This document shows positions 12,431-24,000 of a stretch of 64,000 nucleotides of DNA, in pieces (position 1 is the stretch's first letter; the number at the start of each line of letters is the position of its first letter). The DNA is from Euryodendron excelsum (taxonomy: Eukaryota; Streptophyta; Magnoliopsida; Ericales; Pentaphylacaceae): positions 8,583,501-8,647,500 of the forward strand of contig CM065396.1 in assembly GCA_033060915.1 (NCBI GenBank), given 5' to 3'. The notes beneath the pieces were generated by a model, which made no database searches, was not told the DNA's origin, and saw only the letters and a program-made list of their open reading frames with translations. A program made the position numbers and the translations under genes.

Positions 12431-13153
12431 TTTTTTTTTAATCTCCAATTTCATAACTTTTTCAAGTTTCCAATTCCTAGTTTCTATCTCTATTTCCAAT
12501 TCCTAAAATTTTTCAATTTCAAGTCTTTCTTTTGAAATCTCTTTTAAAATCAAATCAATTTATTTTCAAATCTATTGCCAAATCAATTTTCTAACTCCCT
12601 TTTTCTATTGCATTTATATATCATGCATCATGATAGTTTTTAAACATTCTTTTCTAAAGTGAATAGGATTGGACATTTGTTAGTTTTTGACTCTCATAGG
12701 TGAATCTAGGGTAAATAGACATGTAGGTACCGCAAGGACGGGGTAGGGTGATGGTTTAGTGCGTCTTCCCTACACGTAACCAACCTCCGAACCTAGAATC
12801 ACTATTTTCAAAGACCAAAATGGACTTTATTTTAAAAAAAGGCTTAAATATTTTCCAAAGGTTGCCAAACAACCTATTTTCTTAAAAACCCTCTCTTGAG
12901 GTAGTATTTTCAAAATCGTTTTCAAAAACCCTAAGTGTGATCCTCGGATTGTGCTTAGTTTTTAGGTGACCTAACTCACCTTAATCAAGTTAGGTGGTGA
13001 CACCAAATGTTTTCCAAAAGCCCTTTATTCAAATCAATTTTCAATTTAAACCTAGTCGCACTCATTATTCTAGAAGGGTCCTGACGAGAGAGTACATTAT
13101 TTTTTCCGCTTGTGTGTGTATTCCTCGAGTGCAAAAAATCTGGGCGCGACATC

Positions 13154-13171
13154 TAGCGACTCCACTGGGGA
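13154..13171 (+). other. Primer-binding site, tRNA-Arg type
   Basis: TAGCGACTCCACTGGGGA matches the complement of the 3' end of plant tRNA-Arg(ACG), TGGCGACTCCGCTGGGGA, with two mismatches. It lies two bases after the LTR end. An Arg-type PBS is typical of Ogre/Tat elements. The minus-strand copy at 39836-39853 is an exact match. Confidence 0.85.
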
Positions 13172-14645
13172 CGCTTAGAGGGTTAGGTCGTAGTGATGTC
13201 TCTCTACCCTTCACCCATGTAAAGTGTTCAATTAACTTGTTCAACCCTATTCACTTTAAATTTTCAAAACCAAATTTTTAAAATTATTTAAAAAAAAAAA
13301 ACACATTCATTTATTCATATTATCTTGTATTAAGTTTGCCAACCACATGCTAACTCTTGCATCTTTGTTTTGTAGGTGCACTTTTTGTTTAAATTTTAAT
13401 TGTATGCATGAATGTGATGAATAGGATGGATAGGAGTTGTTGGGCTTTTTCTTTTGCTTTCAAAAATACACACACACTGCATATGCACCTGCATTCTACA
13501 TACTTGCATTTTTACCCTAATGTGACCCTTCTAGTTAGAAAAAGAGAACGGTATATTGGTTGTGGGCAAGATGTTGTGTCAGTTTCTTCGCCTATGGCCT
13601 CTTGATGGTTCCCCCGCTCGAATCACCAACCGATCATGGCACCACCTCAGAGAGTGGGCCTAGGTTTGAAGATCCGGGGACCGAGCCTTTTTAGGACACA
13701 TTAGTCAACCCTCAACGTCATACTCATATAGACACCTTGCATAGCCGAACCTCTGTCGGATTTAAGACACACACACTGTTTTCCAAAACCATGGAGGAAA
13801 GGGCGACTGCTTTTACTTTCATTTATACCTTCTTATTTTTGTTGTTATAATGAATGTATTCTTACTGTTATAATGATTATTTAACCGCTCATGCATGCAC
13901 GTTTACCTTGCTATTGCATTCTCTCTCCTTATACTCTTGGCTCATGCATACACGTTTACCTTGCTATTGCATTCTCTCTCCTTATACTCTTGGCATATCC
14001 CATGTCAAGACAAGAGTTCCAAGTAACTCAAGTCACTACATTCTCGTGTATATGATCAACCCATTGAGAGTGACACCAAGGTCACTCTCCCTTGCATTAG
14101 ACCTACTCAAACCCTAAGGGTTCCCACGTTAACCCTAAGGAATCATTGCATGCATTTTTAAGTCATCTCATAAGAGGGGCCCCGATCCCTCTATGCTCAC
14201 GGAGATAGGATTGTCAAGAAGACAAGGGGCAATCGATCAACAAGGTCTCTCAATGACCTCCTCGACATCAAATCCAATGAGGGAGAATCCGAAGACTCAA
14301 GAGTAGTTTAGGGTTTCCTTTGTAAAATTAGATAGGTGGAAACCCCAAAGGAATATGTTCCCTCTCCCCCTATTAAGTGCATTTTAATTCTTTTGTATAT
14401 TAAATCCAAAGTTAAATGTATTTCTTTATTTTCCGTGAATAAGTGAGTGGATAAATGCATGAACGAAGGAAAGGTTCCTGTCTGATTGTAAGGCATCTGC
14501 ATACAGGGGCGAATCCTCTATCTCTAAAAGTGAGCCAATAGACCATGTGTAGTTTCCCTCCTAAAGAGGGGCAGCACCCTAGGGCATGCATTACATAAAG
14601 ACTTGTCAAGATAAAACACTGACTCTTTTTCTTTGTTGGTTTCAG
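13172..14645 (+). other. Long untranslated leader
   Basis: It is homologous in order to 38480-39835 of the minus-strand copy, including the stretch on the Leu/Pro-rich side near 13620-13800. It holds a 53-bp tandem duplication (13888-13940 and 13941-13993) not seen in the other copy. It ends with TTTTTCTTTGTTGGTTTCAG at about 14626-14645, a good plant 3' splice-site context, so the leader may be an intron. A run of 17 C follows at 14660-14676. Confidence 0.55.
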
Positions 14646-15128
14646 GTACCTCTCCTTGTCCCCCCCCCCCCCCCCCAAATCTTACAAGCCAAAAACTAAG
14701 AAATGCCCATGGAATTACTTACTCTTGATACCTTAACTCTACTACTAGTAGAGGCAAGAGGAGTCAAACATAAGATGACCAAAATGGAAGGCATACTATC
14801 GTCACTCTTATCGTATGCAACCCATAAGCAAGCAGAGTCCTCGTAGGCCCAAACCCATGATGGATGAAAAAGGATGAAGAAAGAAGACCAAGACTATACC
14901 TCGACCATTGCTTACCAACAACCTCCCCAGGGCGAGGGCCTTGCTCGAATGCCTTCCAAACCAACCTCTAACTAAACCCATGGATTATATAATCTCTTCT
15001 ACGGATACCATCCCAACCCATTTGGCCTTGTCACTGAAAATTATCCCATTTTGAAACATAAAACCCGAAGTCCTTTCAATTCCCGAACCATCAACCCAGT
15101 TGTGACCTCACCAAAGCTCGGTTCCTAA

Positions 15129-15948
15129 TCATCAAAAACTTCTGCAACATCTCCTCAGCCTAGGCGAACGAGTGGGAAAAAGCAGACGTTTACTAAACTC
15201 GCGTGTTCACAGTCCACGACCTATTTTGGTCTCTTAGCAGCCGAATATCTAAAGCCTATACCTGCCCGACCCCAGCCCAATCCTCTGCCTCATTACTTTG
15301 AATCTGCAACGAGCTGTAAGTATCATTCGGGCGGCCAAGGACATGACACTGAAGATTGTTTGACCCTCAAGCATAAGATTCAAGACCTGATAGATAACAA
15401 GATTATTGGCTTACGACCAACAAATCCTTCTCCGAATGGCACTACGAACCCTCCGCTAGACCACATTGTCAACGTCATTACAAAGTTTGGTAACAACAAG
15501 GTTTGTTTTGCCGCATGCCAAGATATATATTACAAGGATGGGGAGGAAATGGAATGTGAAGATACGGAGCAGTTTCATGCCTGGTTACGGTATAACCCCG
15601 ACAAAATGCCGACCCCCGAAGATGAACTCGCATATGAATCTGTGAAGAAAATTGACCAGGAGCTGTCCAAACTCAGTGATAAGAATCCCCCATTGTGTAC
15701 ACCTGAGGAACACCGAGCCACGATTGGACGCCAGAGCATAAAACCCCAGGCTTGACCTATCAAGCTGGAAGAAGACGATTCTCCTGACTAGTTTGTTAGA
15801 GAAACTATGGAGCAAACAAATGAAGACAAGATGGTTAAGAAAGCTGACAATTACATCATCACCGCCGACTCACCTGGAACTCCGGGAGAAACATCTACCT
15901 ATCCTACCTTGAATGCTGATATGGGCATCATCCCAAAGCCCTATTGAA
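15129..15948 (+). pseudogene. Tat/Ogre-like gag C-terminal part, broken
   Basis: The frame runs from about 15129 to 15948 with two in-frame stops (15753-15755 and about 15790). It encodes QTFTKLA..., then EYLKPIPARPQPNPLPHYFE, then a zinc-knuckle-like CKYHSGGQGHDTEDC (C-X2-H-X5-H-X4-C). LTLKHKIQDLIDNKII follows, a signature of plant Tat/Ogre gag. The tail is acidic and ends IIPKPY before a stop. The N-terminal gag upstream (about 14684-15128) is only faintly visible and full of stops. No protease or RT follows. The closest relative in the window is 37170-38449. I chose the left end at the first codon after the upstream stop because no start codon is supported. Confidence 0.8.
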
Positions 15949-17640
15949 GAATACATGAATCCCATCCGAAGCGTACAAGAGAGGGGTGTTTTCACCCACT
16001 TTCTTTTTATCCACTTACCTTTTATTCTTAAGTTAATAGCTGCATTTCTTTCTCTTTCAAACAAGAACTATATGCTTTTCACTGATATTATAGAATGATT
16101 AAGCCTTTTTATTCTCTACTGTTATCTTATATGTCTCTTGGGAATGGTAACTACTTTCTACGCAAAGGGCATGGTTTATCTTATGGAATGATCTGACTTG
16201 AAGGGATGATAGAGTGAGTTAACCACTCACCAAATGATCGGCTTCCCGAAGAAAGAGAGGATAAGGATGAGTGAGGGAACTACCTAAAGGTAACACTTGC
16301 AAGACACTTAAGCTAAGCGATGTGCGGCCAGATTATCAAAGTGAAGGGGAGCCATCTTTCATTTTCCAACCTATAAAAAAAATAGTAATAATAATAAATG
16401 CTTATATTCCCTTTGCTTAACCCCTAGTGCCTCACGAAAAGCAAAAATTTTCTTTGTCAACCCCGATCCAAGATTGTCCTCCCCACACTGGGGCAGATAA
16501 TATTTGAAAACTCTAGGAATGGTATCCACCCCCACTGTGCTAAGGCAGCATTGGAGGCTCTATAGATCAAGCAATCTAGTTCAAAGTGAAGAGAGGCCCT
16601 CATTTCATTTCCTATACGGTTGAAAGCAACCCCTTGCCAAACCCGTTGAGCCATCTATCCTTTTTTTAAGAAAACCCCAACCTAGGGATCACCGCCCCCA
16701 TTGGATTAGATTGAACTGCCAAGGAAACAGCCTAAGAAAAAAAAGGGTTTGTTTCATAAAAGAAAAGAAAAGAAGATAAAAAGGACAAAGTGAAGGAAAT
16801 GAGTTGCCAAAGGGCAAAAGGAAAAAAAAAAAAAGAAAGAAAAAAATCTAAGCAAAGGCCTAAAGAAAACCATGATTGAGTCATCTTCAAAAGCATAATA
16901 AGAAGATCGAAAGAGAAAAGAGTCATGTTTATCTCAAAAAGCATATAGAAAGGGTGAAAGAAAAGAGCCATTTTCACCCTAAAAGTGTGTTTTAAAGGTG
17001 ATCCTAGGTTACAAAGAAACCCAGTAGAAACAATAAGTTCGAGCCTTTATCCTTTCTTGCAAAATCCTAAAACCATGGCCTACATTACAACCCTACTAAA
17101 GTCCACTCTGATTGAAAACAGATTGCTTGATCTAAATGAGCTAGATACATTGCTGAAGCTAAAGAGGGATGCTAGCCCTACTGAAAAAAAAAAAAAAAAA
17201 AAAGTCAGGGATGGTACGGATCGAAACCCTGTTGAAAACAACATTGAATTTGAGCCTACATATACCGTCGTTTCGAAAACCTCATAACCTAGCCTACATT
17301 ACGGTCCTAAACAAAGACTCCTCGAATTGAAAGGACTGGCCGCTTATCACTCTGCTGAAGGTCAGGAAAGTTGTTGCTAAAACCCCGAGAGTCGAGAGTT
17401 TCAGCCCAACAGTCATATACACTAACCCCGAGGCAGAGAGTTAGAGGCAATCAAAAGGTTAAGAAAGGTACAAAGTGCTATCATCCAATCAAAGTAAGGT
17501 TGAGCCAGAGGAGAGGCTAGACCCCCGAAAAGGAAGGAGTTACCATTCCAAAGATACCAAGTTCGACAGCACCCCTTGTCATTCTGTTAGTTAACATATT
17601 TCTAATATGTGCATATAAAAATAAAAATAAAAAAAATCAT
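15949..17640 (+). repeat. Tandem-repeat region between gag and the antisense ORF
   Basis: It contains diverged tandem units of about 200-240 bp around CCCACACTGGGGC/CCCCCACTGTGCTAAG (about 16390-16720). A second unit type contains CCTAGCCTACATTACGG, with copies near 17070 and 17290. The same two repeat types occur in reverse order and strand at 35570-36800 of the other element. A-rich runs occur at 16735-16850 and 17184-17203. No reliable gene was seen. Confidence 0.6.
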
Positions 17641-17896
17641 TGCATAGGACATAACTCCATGTAAAAACAGAGGTCACCAATATCAACTCATGTAATAGAT
17701 ATATAACATCATCATCCATCACAAGCATCTGATCATATGCCTAGCTGAAAAGATCATAAATGTCTTTGCCTATACATGTATCTACATACCATAAATATCC
17801 ATCTTTGTACAAAACTTACCAAATAAAACTGTCTAACATAAATACATCTTAGGAATAGGGGCAAGGGAAGATCAGAATCTCCACAAGGGGCATCTA

Positions 17897-19831
17897 TCAA
17901 AGGTCAAAGTCAATATCATCTGGATCGAAATTCTCGAAACCTGGCATCGGAGGAGGCGGATAACTACTCGAAGCACCAGCATCCTGTAAGGAAGATAGAA
18001 CCAAAATCAGCCACATGAAATAAGAACTAAGCAACAATAGAGCAAAAAGAAGGGGAGAAAAGACGACATAACCCACCACCTCCCATCTGAGTTATCCAAG
18101 CCGTCAAGGAAGCCACCTCTACCTGATACTAATCTCGCTCTGTCTAGTATAGATCCCTCTAATCTCTCACAGCAGCAAACTCAGCCTGGGGCACATATCC
18201 TCCGGCTTGGCACCACAAGTCAACCACCACCTAGCCCATAACATACCCACCGACTACTACCTTAAACCGGGTGAAAGCACTAACAGAATGAGCCCTAAAG
18301 TGCACAGCATAATCTGTATCCGGAGGAAGCAAGAACTCGGCACTCGGCTACCGCTCCTGATAGGGGATAGGCACTCTTGCCACCAAGGCCCCAAACATAT
18401 ACTCTGGTGGAGCTCCTGGTGACTGGAACACCTCATGAAACTGCCACCAGTGTCGCTCTCCTGGATAGGACTCCAAAGTATCATCACTGAGGAAAGCAGC
18501 CCTCGACAGGGACAGCGGGACTAAGTACTGTACAGTCTCATAATGAACTGATCCAATGAAGGCCCGCCAAGTCACATCGCTCACCTCAATCAACTCTAGG
18601 TTCGCCCGTAGCGTCACAAAGTTAGTAATCTCCAATCATTGGGCCACCCGGTCACGAGCCCACCTTAAAGCATGTGGATAAAGGTCATCCTCGACAACTG
18701 CAGGGCGATGGACAAGCAGGTCTCATAGCTCTACCAGACAAGAAAGGGCCAGAAACTAATCATGCTGCCCCAAGGGGAAGAAGTTTGGACCCGCATTAAT
18801 TGAAGGAAGCAGCTAAAGGAGAAGGACCCCCAATCCAGCTCCGATAAAGCCCCAAGATCATCTACTATGCTCACAAAATGAAAAGGCACAAGTGACTTGT
18901 TGTTGTTGTAGAAGCAGCTGAAGATGATGTACAAAACAAGTCGATGTCTCATAATGTCTCACCTGGCAGGCGATGGCTCAACAGCAAAGGTACAGTCATC
19001 CTGACTGAGCCAAGAGACTGGGAAGGCCGAATGCTTAGGAGGAGGCAAGTCCAGCAAAATGCATGCTTCGTCTCTACTAACTGACTATAGAGTGATCCAC
19101 AGGCCAATAAAGGAAAACCCTGTGATGATCGCCCAATCCAAGGGAGTGGGACCTAACTCGAAGCCAACAAAATGGAAGGTCCTGGTCTCTCTAAACCACC
19201 GCTCAACCAGCGCCAGCACCAAATAACGGTTCAGGCGGTTAGCTTGTAATCCCATGAAGGCTCCAAATCCGATCTCAGCCAAGAAGGCACGATATGATGG
19301 AGCAGCCCACTGCATAGTCACAAAGACCTGATGAACAGCCCCTCTAAAAGCTATGTGTACCCGAGGTGGCGGTAAATGCTGTCTGGAATATACTCTGGGG
19401 TGATAAGCAAGGTCCTAGAGCAGTGGGATGTCCGGTACCTCCAGGTCACCCAAGTCAGCATCCATCTGCCTATGTCTGGAGGAAGCTCTCCCATAACTGG
19501 TCACCTGATCCCCAAGGCCCGATACCTCCTCCTCAGCACCAATCTCCCCTGCAAAGGCTTGCTCAACCAGAGGAAAGGGGTCGACAGCTAGCCTACTCCC
19601 CTGTCCGCTCTGACTAAAAGTGGCCCGTCCAGTAGATCATTAGCTACCTCTAGATCGACTGGAACCACCGGTGGAATCCATTCGAGCCGCCTTCCCTGAG
19701 TGACATCTCCTCTCATAACCATCATCATCCGCATCTACCACCCTGAAAAGGTAAGCCAAGGTAAGAGGTGTTAATGTATCGTACATGCAGATAAATAATA
19801 ACATAATAAAGTAAAACAAAATAAACAACAA
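17897..19831 (-). pseudogene. Antisense plant-mobile-domain (MAIN-like) protein, broken
   Basis: An extra ORF runs opposite to gag, between gag and the 3' LTR. From the N-terminus: an acidic start (DADDDGYERRCHSGKAARMD) and a Ser/Arg patch, then RLAVDPFPLVEQAF, then the core QWAAPSYRAFLAEIGFGAFM, LVERWFRETRTFHF and GPTPLDWAIITGFSF. LVLYIIFSCFYNNNKS..., SIVDDLGALSELDWGSFSFS and MISFWPFLVW follow, as in aminotransferase-like plant mobile domain proteins. A later block (LEITNFVTLRANLELIEVSD, HWWQFHEVFQSPGAPPEYMF) and a short exon-like end (GASSSYPPPPMPGFENFDP...) complete it. Stops and frameshifts (near 19450, 19085, 18650 and 18350) inactivate it. TTACCTTTTCAG lies just upstream of the first conserved residues, and a GT...TTCCTTACAG pair precedes the last exon (about 17975-18062), suggesting introns. 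Such antisense extra ORFs are known from Tat-lineage elements. Its role here is unknown. Confidence 0.75.
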
Positions 19832-20999
19832 ACAATAAAAATAATTAAAAAAATGTCAAATGATAAGTCAAAACGAATTTCCTACACCTTGTGATTTTTC
19901 AACTTCAAGTCAAAAGGGTTTTTTGGTTTTTTTCCTTAAAAAATATTTTATTTCTAAACCTTTTCCAACTCTTTCCCTAATTTCTAAAAATTTTGGTAGA
20001 GTTTTGTTTAAAAATGGTCCCTACAACACCCACATCATCAAAACAAAACACAAACCGTGCACTTCACAACGCTACAATTACATGACATCAACACCCGCAC
20101 ACTTTTAATTTTTTGAAATTTTCAAAACACATGTTTTATTTTTCTAATAAATCAATGGTTTTCAAAGTTAGCCTAAAATTTCTCAAAATCATTTCAAATG
20201 TTTTCTAAAATATTCCTACATTTTAATAAATTTTAAACTCTAAAAATTTCATCAATTTCTTGAGTTTTCCCATTTTCCTAATTTTCTAAGTATTTTCTTA
20301 TTTTTTAAAAAAATAAAAAATTCACCAAGTTTTCAAAAAATCACGAAACTTCACACGATTGTTAAACACACTTTTCTAAGGCACATGGCATAAAAATCTA
20401 GCCAGAAAACCCTCTTCACATAATCACATAAAATCACTCAAATTCAATCAAACAAGCACCAAAATGTAAAAATGACATTACCATAATGTTCAAAACATAT
20501 CAAAACATCTATTTCTACTATTCATATGGTTCAAACGAAATTCTACACATCTAAATCAACAAAAATTTGAAAACTCACTTTTTGGAGTTCTCCGGTGAAA
20601 TCTTCTCTTCCGGTGACTTTTTCGGCCACGTGGTCTCCTTTCGGGAATCACCCGTGGTCTCCAAGAAGTGCTCCTTCAAGGTTCAAGTTAGTTTCTCCAC
20701 AAACACTCTCAACTTTTTCGAAAAACTCTTCAAATGCCGTAAGTTTTCAAACTAGAATTTTTCTGGTTTTAATCCCAAGCCTGGCACCACTAGCAGAGGC
20801 GCTAAGCTAAAGTTTCAAAAGGTGCCACTCCTACTGGCACCAGTTTCCAAATTCTGGGCGCTTTGCCTTTTTCCTGCCAAAACTCGTTTTCAAAGGCCTT
20901 TTGGGCCCAATATCCATTTTCGAACCCCTGTTGTCGAAAAATTCCAAAGTCCATCCCTTTGACTGCGTCGCGGTCAACATGGAACTCTTACTCTATCGT
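19832..20999. other. Region between the antisense ORF and the polypurine tract
   Basis: AT-rich DNA upstream of the antisense ORF, which should hold its promoter. GGCGCC-like inverted repeats occur at about 20775-20860, like those upstream of the LTR TATA box. No gene was seen. Confidence 0.45.
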
Positions 21000-21001
21000 T
21001 T

Positions 21002-21026
21002 TCTGTCTTTGACAAGCAAAGACAGA
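21002..21026 (+). other. Perfect hairpin next to the polypurine tract
   Basis: TCTGTCTTTG, a five-base loop ACAAG, and CAAAGACAGA form a perfect 10-bp stem. The same stem with loop CTTGT (as read on plus) is at 32902-32926 in the other element. Confidence 0.8.
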
Positions 21027-21040
21027 ATAAGAGGGGCAGC
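21025..21040 (+). other. Polypurine tract
   Basis: GAATAAGAGGGGCAGC ends directly before the TG of the 3' LTR. The minus-strand copy has AGAAAAAGAGGGGCAGC at the equivalent place. Confidence 0.8.
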
Positions 21041-24000
21041 TGTAAGCACCCTATTTTTTATCGCTTGGCAGTCTATGGCCCATCCAGACTTGTACTCAAG
21101 TCAATATGGACGTATTCCAATCAAAATCCACTCTCTTAGTCTAATCCCATCTATCCAATGCTTCGCAGGCCTACCAGGCCCAAATAGAGGCAAAATGACC
21201 AAAATACCCTTAGGGGCATTGTTCTTTCCAATTCCATCAGGTGGGTCTTTCCAAATACGGTTAGTCCTCTTTTCAATTCCAAATCAGGCACGTGTTTCCG
21301 AAGACGGTAAGTCCCCCTTCCAACCCCTTTTCCAATTCCAATTCCAATCCCTCTCTTGAGAAAGCTGATTCCTCAAGACGGTAAGTCTATCCAATCTGAC
21401 ACGTTTTTTAGAGAAAGTCTCTTCGGAATGGTAAGTCCCTTTAAACCTGTCGACCGGGACGAGACCCCAAGTCCCCTAGATGGTAGAACGGTCCACCTTT
21501 GGCGCCTGCTAGCCAGCCAATACAAAAATGTCCATTTTGACACACCTTCCGAGAAAGTTAACTTCTCAGGCGCTAAGTCCCTTTAGCAGCTTCCTGAGAT
21601 CAGGCACTGTCAGGAATGATCGCGAACCGTCAGAGTAGTGGAAGTACTCGTAAACATCGCAACTGTCAGAGCAGCGAAAATACTCACAAGCAGGTCAAAA
21701 TAGGGAATTGCCAACAAACCCCTGTATCACGAGACCGCTGTTAGAGTGATGGAAACACTCAAAACCTAGGTCAACACTAGTGCCTACTAGTACACTTCGG
21801 TGAAAAATAACCAAACTACCCCTAGGGCCATTTTCCAGCACGTTTCTCAAGAACACACCTGAGTCCTCATTTTGGTAAGTCCACCCCTTGCAAGATCATC
21901 TTAGAGACGATCTGGCATGATTAGGTGCCTTCTAGTCAGTTTTGGGCCAGTTTTGAGACTTTTCGCTCAAGATGACCATTTTGCCCCTAGGCATCCAAAC
22001 GCCCCGAGGACCACATCGGCTCTGAGTATCAAACTGGTAACCTCTCAAGAATGCTTTTTATAGTATTTTCGACCTTCCTTTATCTTTCTAGATCATTCCG
22101 AGTCAGTTTTGGTAAACTCGGTGCAAAATGACCGTTTTGCCCCTAGTAGGCTGGTAGCCTTTTCCAACCACACCGGCTCTAGGTATCAAACCGGTAGCCT
22201 TTGGAAACATTCTAAATAATATTTCTAAATCTCAAGTCTTCTTCCGGTACATTCTGAGTCCGTCCCGGCAGCTTTCCAGCCTGATTGACCGTTTTACCCC
22301 TAATGGCTCGGTCAATCCGTTCGACAAATTTTGTCACCCTTTTTCAAGTCTACTACCTTTCAGACACTGTTTCAAGCGTTCCCGGTCCCTTAAGTCCTTC
22401 CTGGGCTTTTTAGAGTCACTCCTAGTGAAGCCAGGCTAAAAATTGCATGGTAGTCAATAGTACAGGCGCCCAAATCTTCCAAAGATACGTTGCTTGCCGA
22501 CTTAATGAACTTTCCTAAGTTGTTGGCACCACTAATAGTGGTGCCAAGCCAAAAATTGGCCTGGCGCCACTAGGAGTGGCCCCAAGTGGAAATTTGCCTT
22601 AACACCACTGCAATAGGCGCCAAGTGATTCTGTTCTCTATAAATACAGAGCCTCCTCTAGCATGAAAGGGGTCCGCAAACTCAGTATAAAAACCCTACTT
22701 TTCGATATACAAAGCTCGTAGCCTCTCTAAACCCTAGTCTCCTTAGGTTTTCCAAACCCCAGCCTCCATACACAAACCCTAGCCTCTTATACACTCACAT
22801 ACACTTCTATACACTCATACACTAGCCTCCAAACCCTCCTTTGAAGACTTGAAGTGCTTCAATTTGAAGTTTTGAAGATTGAAGACAAACTCTTAAAGAC
22901 TGAATTGAAGACCGAAACAAGACAATCAAAGCAAAGCAAAATAAAGAAGACACAAGGTAGGCTTCTTATTTACATTTACGCATCTTCCCCCTCTCTTCTC
23001 CTTCTGAACCCACTTGGTTTTCTTCTATTTTAATCCCCCATCTTCTTCCCCCCCCCCCCTTCTTGCATGCTTGAAACATGGGAATTTTCGGTCCATGTGT
23101 AGGATTAGGCTATTGAAGAGTCACCATGTTGGGGGCTTTCTTTTAGTCTAACCGGAGACCAGGTGGGTTCGGTCTCCTTGATTATGCGGTGAAGCCTTTA
23201 ACCTTGTATGTTCACGATCCTAATTTGCATTGTGCATATCATGATCTTGCATTCTTCCAAAATTCATTTTCAAACTCATTTTTCAAAACTTGCATTAACA
23301 TCGTTTTCAAATTCCCGTTGTTTTCAAAACCACTATCTTAAAGTGGTTCTAATCTTCTAATGGTTAGAATCACTTTAGAAAAGTGAGATATTTTTACAGA
23401 CTTTTTAAAGACTTTCTTTTCAAAAACCTTTCTTTTAGAAAAAACTTCTTTTCCAACGTACTTTCTAAAAACTCTCTCTAATCTCCTTTCAAAAATTGTT
23501 TTCAAAAACTCCCTTCCAACAATCTCTTTCCAAAAACATCTTTCCTAAAGCTTTTTCCAAAATCTTCTTTCTGAAACTCTTCCCAAATTCACTTTCTAAA
23601 AACTCTCCTCTAAGATTTCTTTCCAAAAATCTCCCGTTCACAAAACTCACTTTTCTAAAAACTCCTTTCCAAAACACTCTCCTCAAAATTCACTTTCTAA
23701 AAACACTCCCTAGGTTTCCTTCTTAGAAAACTCTCTCACTAAATCTCTTACCTAAAAACTCTTTCCTTAGAGCCTACGTTTAGGAAACTCTAATTTTCCT
23801 TCCCAAAAACATGATTTCCAATCCCTTATTTTGGCCTCAAAACCTAAGTTTCCAAAACCTCTTGCTTTCTACACCAAAATTATATATATTTCCAAAACCT
23901 CTTTTCTACGTCAAAACTATAGTCTCCAAAATCTAGAATTTTCAAAACTCCATCTTTCCAAATCCATGCCAAATCCAATCTTCCCTTTAGGAAACCAAAC

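Larger units (their letters stand above)
8396..13151 (+). repeat. 5' LTR of the plus-strand Tat/Ogre-like element
   Basis: It starts TGTAAGCACCCC and ends GGGCGCGACA. U3 is about 1.7 kb and holds GAGTAGCGGAAGTACTC-type inverted repeats, two units of the 157-bp repeat (landmarks at 9471 and 9628) and GGCGCC palindromes at 9998-10096. The TATA box lies at 10112. Downstream come AAACCCTAG motifs, then a long G-poor U5 of short TTTCCTAAA-like repeats (about 10660-12350). A conserved two-hairpin block (12351-12430) and two more conserved blocks (about 12660-12840 and 12960-13151) follow. Short open frames inside are artefacts of the repeats. Confidence 0.9.

Noticed and set aside
16985..17287. A 100-codon frame with a Lys-rich run
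   Set aside because: It crosses diverged tandem repeats and a poly-A run; the repeat copy in the other element does not keep the frame.
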